A DNA stretch of 64,000 bases. Origin: Coix lacryma-jobi var. lacryma-jobi. Its lineage: Eukaryota; Streptophyta; Magnoliopsida; Poales; Poaceae. The notes under the pieces are model-generated. The model did not search any database and had not been told where the DNA came from. It saw only the letters and a program-made list of their open reading frames with translations. The translations under genes were made by a program, and so were the position numbers. Every line of letters begins with the position of its first letter. Positions within the stretch are counted from its first letter, which is position 1. The stretch lies in the NCBI GenBank assembly GCA_009763385.1, contig CM019824.1:106472660-106536659 (forward strand), in the 5' to 3' direction. Shown here one piece after another: positions 58,465-64,000 of the stretch.

Positions 58465-58847
58465 GCCCCGTGCATTAGTATCGCATTTAGTGGCGCAAAA
58501 TAATTGAAATTGAAGAAATGATGAGGACGAACGGACAGGCCGTTTTGACAAACCAATAGCCCAGCGGCCCATTAAGGCGGATGCGGAACGGGCACGCGCG
58601 TGCGGTTGCCGCAGGCGACGTTGCGGTCGTGGGCGTGATGGGCACGGGTTCCCAGGAACCCTAGAGCCAAAGGGTCGGGCCGCACCATATAGAAGGGAAA
58701 GCGAACAGCGACGGTTCCTCACTTGTTCCTTGTGCTCTCGCCTCGTAGCCCTCGTATCCTTCGCTTCCTTCGACCGTGCGGACGATTCCGAGCGCGAAAA
58801 CACTGTAGCCCCAGATCTAGATCCAAATCCACACCACGTCGCTGTCG
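58465..58847 (+). promoter_or_regulatory. Putative host-gene promoter and 5' leader
   Basis: The sequence is unlike the surrounding elements. It has a GCCCA/TGGGCC (site II-like) cluster, agcccagcggcccatta, at 58558-58574, a TATA-like accatatagaagg near 58684-58696, and a GC-rich leader before ATG 58848. Site II motifs are common in promoters of housekeeping plant genes. A genuine gene promoter is inferred, not shown. Confidence 0.4.
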
Positions 58848-59068
58848 ATGCCGGGCGGGAAGCACACTCGTGGTGCCACGGCGAAGGCGAAGAAGGCGAC
58901 GAAGGCGAAGTCTGACGATCGCATCGAGGTGCCGGTCTGAGCGCGCGGGTGGACGCGGAGTGTTCTCCGCCGGGAGAATCTGGAGGAGCTCGTCTTCGCC
59001 ACCCTACTGCTGGACAGCGTCACCGGCGGCTGGAGGGAGGCATACCTGGAGGACTGGCCAATGCCAAA
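58848..59068 (+). pseudogene. Possible host-gene first-exon remnant, split by copia-3
   Basis: ATG 58848 opens a frame with a Lys/Ala-rich start (MPGGKHTRGATAKAKK) that meets TGA at 58938-58940. The same frame then continues without stop to the copia-3 edge and looks coding: RRENLEELVFATLLLDSV, then a Trp-Arg-Glu and LEDWPMPNE segment. Copia-3 begins at 59069. I do not recognise the family. It could be a decayed exon, an exon-intron-exon piece, or sequence carried by another element. Confidence 0.35.
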
Positions 59069-59482
59069 TGAAGGTCCGAGAATGCAATAGCAAGGCGACC
59101 AGAGGGGGGTGAATGGGAGCTCAAAAATTTCTCTCGGAACTTCGGCCTTTGTCCCACAAATCAAACCCAAAAACTTCGATCGAAACCGTGATGCCCATGA
59201 CCCTTGGAAGAGGGTGGATGATCCCTAGGATCACAGCGAGGCACCACAAAGCGATAGCAATCCAAACGCCAAAAGCACTGGCACAAGTTCAACTCTCAAG
59301 AACCAAGTCCCTAACGTAGATAGACGGCTATGTCGAGAAATCCCCAAATATCGATGCTATCAAGTAGCAAAGATACCTAGAGAGGTTCCTTGGTCAGCTC
59401 TAGTGCCAAACGAGAAGTCCGGAAACCAAGCGAAGAAGCCGGGAGAGCAAGCGAACTAAACCGGAGGCTTCAGCCAAATCCC

Positions 59483-59746
59483 AGACTGTCCGGCCCTGAG
59501 GTCCCGGACTGTCCGTGGCTACTGCGGACTGTCCGCCAGCCGATCCCGGACTGTCTGTCGGCTATAAACGCAAAACAGCATAGTTGCTGCAAGTCCCCTG
59601 GACGTTCCCGGACTGTCCGCGAACTCCAACGGTGGACTGTCCGCGGTTCAAAAAGGACTTGTCCAACAGCGCGGAGTCAGGCCACTGGTCTGACCGAGCC
59701 CGACGCGCGGACTGTCCACGGTAGCAGTGGCGGACTGTCCGCGGAT
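59483..59746. repeat. Palindrome array CGGACTGTCCG in copia-3 LTR
   Basis: About eight copies, three with one or two changes (ccagactgtccgg, cggactgtctgtcgg, cggactgtccacgg). Spacing and flanks resemble copia-1. Confidence 0.83.
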
Positions 59747-60532
59747 GAACAGAGAGGGCGATTTCGGTCGCCCCTCACACGAATCCTCACAAATCCGAAT
59801 CAAGACTCAATCCCACGTTCCCAAACTTGGAGAAGATGATCACGAGGTAGTTAGGATACTATCCCCAAGAAATCATCCGATCAAATCAACTCAATCACCG
59901 GGAAATCTTAAGGGAAGGAGTATGGACAAAAAAGCGCCACAAAAACGAAATCGACCCGATCTACTTGTTCGTGAGAAGATAGATGAATTCCTTCGGTGGA
60001 AATGATCTCCTCACTATAAAGAACAAGTTGATTCAAACGGATTTTGCAAAGACACAGTAGAGAGGGAGATCGAGTGATGGGAAAAACGCGGAGAAACGAA
60101 GAACGCGAAGAACACGAACAAAACGCGAATCAAGTCATCGATCTGCAACCGTGTGGCTACCACACGCTACAACAGTGAGATTATTGTCTGACTTCCTCAA
60201 AATCTCCCGTACACAGAGGTATGGTTCTCTGCGGATCTCAGTTGCTACAGTAGGGAATTGAGAGAGCAGGAAAACCTAGAAGGCAAAGAGCAAAATGACA
60301 GAGATAGGTTGGGAGGTGGGTGACTCCCTCTACTTATCCTAATTCTAATTCTCACTCTACCCCTAACTAATTACAGAGCGAACCAGCTAAACCCTAGGGT
60401 TATTCTGGACCAACTAGTGGTAGGTGGTGATCCGACGGCCACGCCCGCTCAACTGGTAGCGTTGCCTCGACGCAACCTCACCGATTGCCGCCACGTGCCG
60501 CCACCGCTCTGCTTGTCCTTTTCCCAGACGTC

Positions 60533-60770
60533 GCCCCTGGTTTTGAGGCCCAAACCGGGAAACCTGCCTTCACAGCCAACCCCCGGTTTTGAGGCCCAAA
60601 CCGGGAAACCAGCCGACCAACGCCTGAGTTTTGTGGCCCAAACTCAGAAACCCGCAGCACCCAGGTTTTGAGGCCCAAACCTGGAAACCGTCCTCAGCCA
60701 GAGTTTTGTGGTCCAAACTCGGAAACCATCTGCGCCCAGGTTTTGAGGCCCAAACCTGGAAACCGTCCAC
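60533..60770. repeat. Hairpin array in copia-3 LTR
   Basis: Six inverted repeats with a TG(A/T)GGCCC loop. Perfect arms include CCCGGTTT/AAACCGGG, CTGAGTTT/AAACTCAG and CCAGGTTT/AAACCTGG (twice); two copies have an arm mismatch. Confidence 0.83.
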
Positions 60771-61148
60771 TCGGTGGTTTTTCTGTGGCTCAACCACCAA
60801 ACCGAGCTGTAGAGGGGATGCACCGCCCGTGCACCCCGTCCACCGACACGTGTCCCCAGGTCCTCGACCCGAGCAACACCGTGACCGCAAGTCTTCGCTC
60901 GTCGCTGTCCCAGGCTGTCAGCCACCACAGGTGATCCTCAGGCCACCGGTCCCTCAGTCCAAGCCTCACGTCCGCCCTTCGCCTCTCTCGGTCCATCGGC
61001 ACGACACGTCTCTACTTGACCTTCACCTTGCCCTCGATTATTGTATCCGTGCTCGACACCTGCACAACACAAGCCAAAGAACATGCGCATCATCCCAGTT
61101 GACAATCACTCATCACTCAGAGACTCGGCATACACCCATGTATCCGCA

Positions 61149-62643
61149 ATCTCCCCCTTGAAGAGTGCATTGTCAACTACCAACACAAATCATAATAGAA
61201 TAGAGGAAGGAAGGAAGAAAGAGAGAGAACTCGACCAAATGACCCAAAAGCATAACACAGCCGAAGAAGGTCAAGTGGAAAGAGCAAAACAACTTGGTTC
61301 CCAAAGACATGGGCAACGGCTCGACGCAACCAAGCAAAGCAAAGCTAGCCCTCAAGAAGAGGTAGAACAGGCTCAACACCGCTAGCGAGAAGACTTGGCA
61401 TCGAATGAAATACCAATTGAAATCCAAGCAGAGAAGAGCTAGCCCTCAAGAACAGGCAGAACGGGCTCAACACCGCTAGCAGAAAAGCTCCGAACCAATT
61501 GGAAAAATTTTAAAATCCGAAAAATCAAGTCAGCTCAAACTCCCCCTCCAATAGTGCACACAACCAGGGAAACTCATGATTTGTCAATATTTTCTCCCCC
61601 TTAGTTGAAAATGCACCATCAAACAATTCTCCCCCTCGACAGAGGAACTCTCCCTCCAAATGCATATGAGTCAAAATGCAAGTTAGCAGCCTCAGGAATA
61701 TAGTCGATAGAATACGAAGATGCGAAACAGAGTGCTGATCCGATGACTCATAAAATGCACAGGGTGCTAGCAAAGGCTCAAACTGATCACTAAATACGAA
61801 ATCTGAACATTTGAGCAAAAAGAGCAGTTTTCAGCCAAAAAGTATTCACCATCAAAATTGCACTAAGCATGCATACATAGGAAGTCAAACAAGTGCTAAA
61901 CATGTATACAAGGTGAACTACCCCTAGCACAGTTCAGCCATCATGCTATAGAATGAAACATAGACTTGTATATCCACATTTTATCGGAGTTGCAGCGGTT
62001 AAATTTCACAAGTTCAAATTTCAGCATGTGATTACGAGAGGTTGAAAGCTTGTCATTGTCTAACTTTCCAACTGTGCGAAGCCTATGCAGAAGCAATCAG
62101 AAGCTTAAAGCAACCGTTTCGGTCATACACTACACAGCTCAAGTTTAACTCAAAGTGCAATGAGAAACAGTCTCGAAACTGTGATGTGCTGACAAGCAAT
62201 GCCATCTTGATCTTTCCAATTCACTTAACTTGGTTCAAAAATTAAAGCAGCATATGAACATACCAAGCAAGTGAATGACTCAGAACTAGAGACATAGCCA
62301 CCTAGCATATATGAAAAGCACAAGTGACTTCAACACATTCTACACATGCTAGTTGCATATCTCAATGGTGAACATTTTCAAGTTTTATGTTCATTAAGCA
62401 AGTTCCCCATTCATAAAATAGCTCTGCTCAGAACATGTATCAGTGATCAGAAAGAGCATAAGCTATAAGCATCATCATAAAGCATCGGAGCGACTACTAT
62501 ACAGAGCATAGTCACATTCTAAAGATTATATATATGAAGCTCTGAATGTAAATATAAAAGATGAAATGCAGAAAATGCATGATGAAACCAAATGAAAAAC
62601 ACAAAGTCAGTGTATAATACAAGAGCCAAAATGTTTTCCCCAT
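61149..62643 (-). other. copia-3 3' region with multiple polypurine tracts
   Basis: No gene is supported. On the minus strand, purine tracts occur at about 61158-61149 (caagggggagat, abutting the LTR), 61551-61540, 61605-61594 and 61640-61628. The region aligns with 34454-36056 of copia-2. Confidence 0.8.
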
Positions 62644-64000
62644 CTAAAAGGGGAAACACACACCAAGCTCACCTCTCAACCTAGCAAAGGTTGATTGGTC
62701 CAAAGGCTTGGTGAAAATATCAGCCAACTGATGATGAGTATCGACATGGCGAAGGTCAATATCACCCTTCTGATAGTGGTCTCGCAGAAAATGAAAGCGC
62801 ACATCAATGTGTTTGGTCTTAGAGTGCAACACAGGGTTCTTAACAACGCTAATAACACTCGTGCTGTCACACAGCAAAGGAACGCGAGTAAAACTCAGAC
62901 CAAAATCACGCAAAGTGGCCATCATCCAGAGCAACTGGGAACAGCAGCTAGCCGTAGCAACATACTCAGCTTCCGTGGTAGACTGGGCGACACTAGACTG
63001 CTTGCGAGAAGACCACGATACAAGAGAAGAACCAATAAACTGACAAGTCCCAGAAGTGGACTTGCGCTCAATGCGACAACCAGCAAAATCGGCATCAGAA
63101 TAACCACAGAGGGAGAGGGTGGAGGAAGAAGAATACCAAATCCCGAATTCTGGAGTGAAGCATAAGTACCACATAATGCGCTTGACCGCCTGGCGGTGAG
63201 AGGTGCGCGGCGATGATTGAAATCGCGCGCAAAGACACACCGCAAACTGAATGTCCGGGCGTATCGCCGTCAGGTACAGCAGCGACCCGATCATACTCCG
63301 GTACTCCTTCTGGTCCACAGCTTCTCCATCCTTGTCCGCATCTAGGGCCATCGTGGTCGACATGGGTGTTGGAAGAGGCTTAGCCTCACCCATATCGAAT
63401 TTCTTCAGGATATCCTTGGTATACTTACCCTGGTGCACAAACGTTCCCTCTCAAGATTGCTTGATTTGCAATCCGAGGAAAAACGTCAACTCGCCCATCA
63501 TACCCATCTCAAATTCCCTACTCGTAGTGTCTGCAAACTTGGCAACCAAAGCGTGAGAAGAACCACCGAAAATGATATCATCCACGTAAATCTGGACCAA
63601 GAGAGTGTCATTGCCTTGCTTGAGGAGAAAAACGTTTTATCCACACATCCCATTTTGAAACACTTAGTAAGCAAAAAGGTTTTTAACCTATCATACCAGG
63701 CTCTAGGGGCTTGTTTCAAACCATACAAGGCTTTGTGGAGTTTAAAAACATGGTTTGGAAACTTGGGATTTTTCAAACCGGGGGGTTGTTTCACATACAC
63801 CTCCTCTTCTATGTAGCCGTTTAAGAAGGCACTCTTGACATCCATTTGAAAAAGTTTAAACCCTTTGGATGCAGCAAAAGCCAAGAGTATCCTAATTGCC
63901 TCCAAACGAGCTACAGGAGCAAAAGTCTCCTCATAGTCTATCCCCTCCTTCTGACTGTACCCCTGGGCTACAAGTCTGGCCTTGTTTCTCACAATATGGC
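62644..64000 (-). pseudogene. copia-3 pol: RT and RNase H (partial)
   Basis: RT enters at the right edge with NKARLVAQGYSQKEG, then LFQMDVKSAFLNGYI and LYGLKQAPRAWYDRL. A one-base deletion near 63636 (aaaacgttttt where copia-2 has aaaacacttttt) shifts the frame before the YVDDI region, and a TGA interrupts QIKQS near 63450. RNase H (62644-63438) is open and keeps SDADFAGC, TEAEYVA and KHIDVRFHFLRD. The copy is inactive as it stands. Confidence 0.88.

Larger units (their letters stand above)
59069..61148 (-). repeat. copia-3 3' LTR
   Basis: 2080 bp. The plus strand reads TGAAGGTCC...TATCCGCA. It holds the CGGACTGTCCG array (59483-59746) and the hairpin array (60533-60770). It aligns throughout with the copia-1 LTR and contains no gene. 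Confidence 0.92.
59069..64000 (-). mobile_element. Sirevirus-like Ty1/copia retrotransposon, copia-3 (3' part)
   Basis: On the minus strand: RT and RNase H (64000-62644), a 1.5-kb 3' region with several polypurine tracts, and the 3' LTR (61148-59069). The remainder is right of the window. It is closer to copia-1 than to copia-2 in its palindrome array. The left flank is ccaaa or gccaaa (to 59068); the partner duplication is off-window. Confidence 0.92.

Noticed and set aside
1..64000. tRNA, rRNA, or bacterial-type regulatory elements
   Set aside because: No cloverleaf, rRNA or riboswitch-like segment was recognised; primer-binding sites only mimic tRNA 3' ends.

Overview
The window is plant nuclear DNA, most likely from a grass. 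It is almost entirely LTR retrotransposons nested inside one another. The supporting signs are Sirevirus-type Ty1/copia elements, Tat-, Athila- and Tekay/Del-type Ty3/gypsy elements, plant tRNA primer-binding sites, short GT-AG introns, and LTRs of 1-4 kb. I see no rRNA, tRNA, CRISPR array or complete host gene. The only candidate host sequence is a promoter plus first-exon remnant at 58465-59068.

Target-site duplications (TSDs) and LTR ends let the left 53.6 kb be read as one nest, from outside in. E (Tat-like gypsy with LTRs in inverted orientation, 53632-58464) appears to hold D in its left LTR. D (Athila-like, + strand, right part at 50413-53631) holds F. F (Tekay/Del-like chromovirus, - strand, 37995-50412) holds copia-2 in its 3' LTR. 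Copia-2 (Sirevirus, + strand, right part at 28751-37994) holds copia-1 in its gag. Copia-1 (Sirevirus, - strand, 1-28750) holds two insertions: solo LTR A (2303-6355, TSD ctagc) and element B (9807-28683, TSD catgc). B (gag-only Athila-like, + strand) holds C (Tat-like, - strand, 11447-24131, TSD aaggc) directly behind its primer-binding site. The left parts of copia-2, F, D and the extreme edge of E must lie left of the window. Copia-3 (Sirevirus, - strand, 59069-64000, runs off the right edge) sits separately in the host-like exon.

Ages fit the nesting. C's two 1373-bp LTRs differ at about 9 sites and B's two 1610-bp LTRs at about 13, while F's LTR fragments differ by a few percent.

Notable coding content: C carries an antisense spliced plant-mobile-domain ORF converging on its pol. 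F carries a pre-gag ORF whose first 17 residues copy the histone H3 tail. B has an intact gag but no pol. Most pol genes are broken, except the copia-1 protease/integrase reading frame, which stays open to the window edge.

Notable non-coding content: covarying hairpin arrays and short GGAC/GTCC palindrome arrays in the Sirevirus LTRs, primer-site-like tandem units inside the B and D LTR ends, and a conserved hairpin just before the B and D polypurine tracts.
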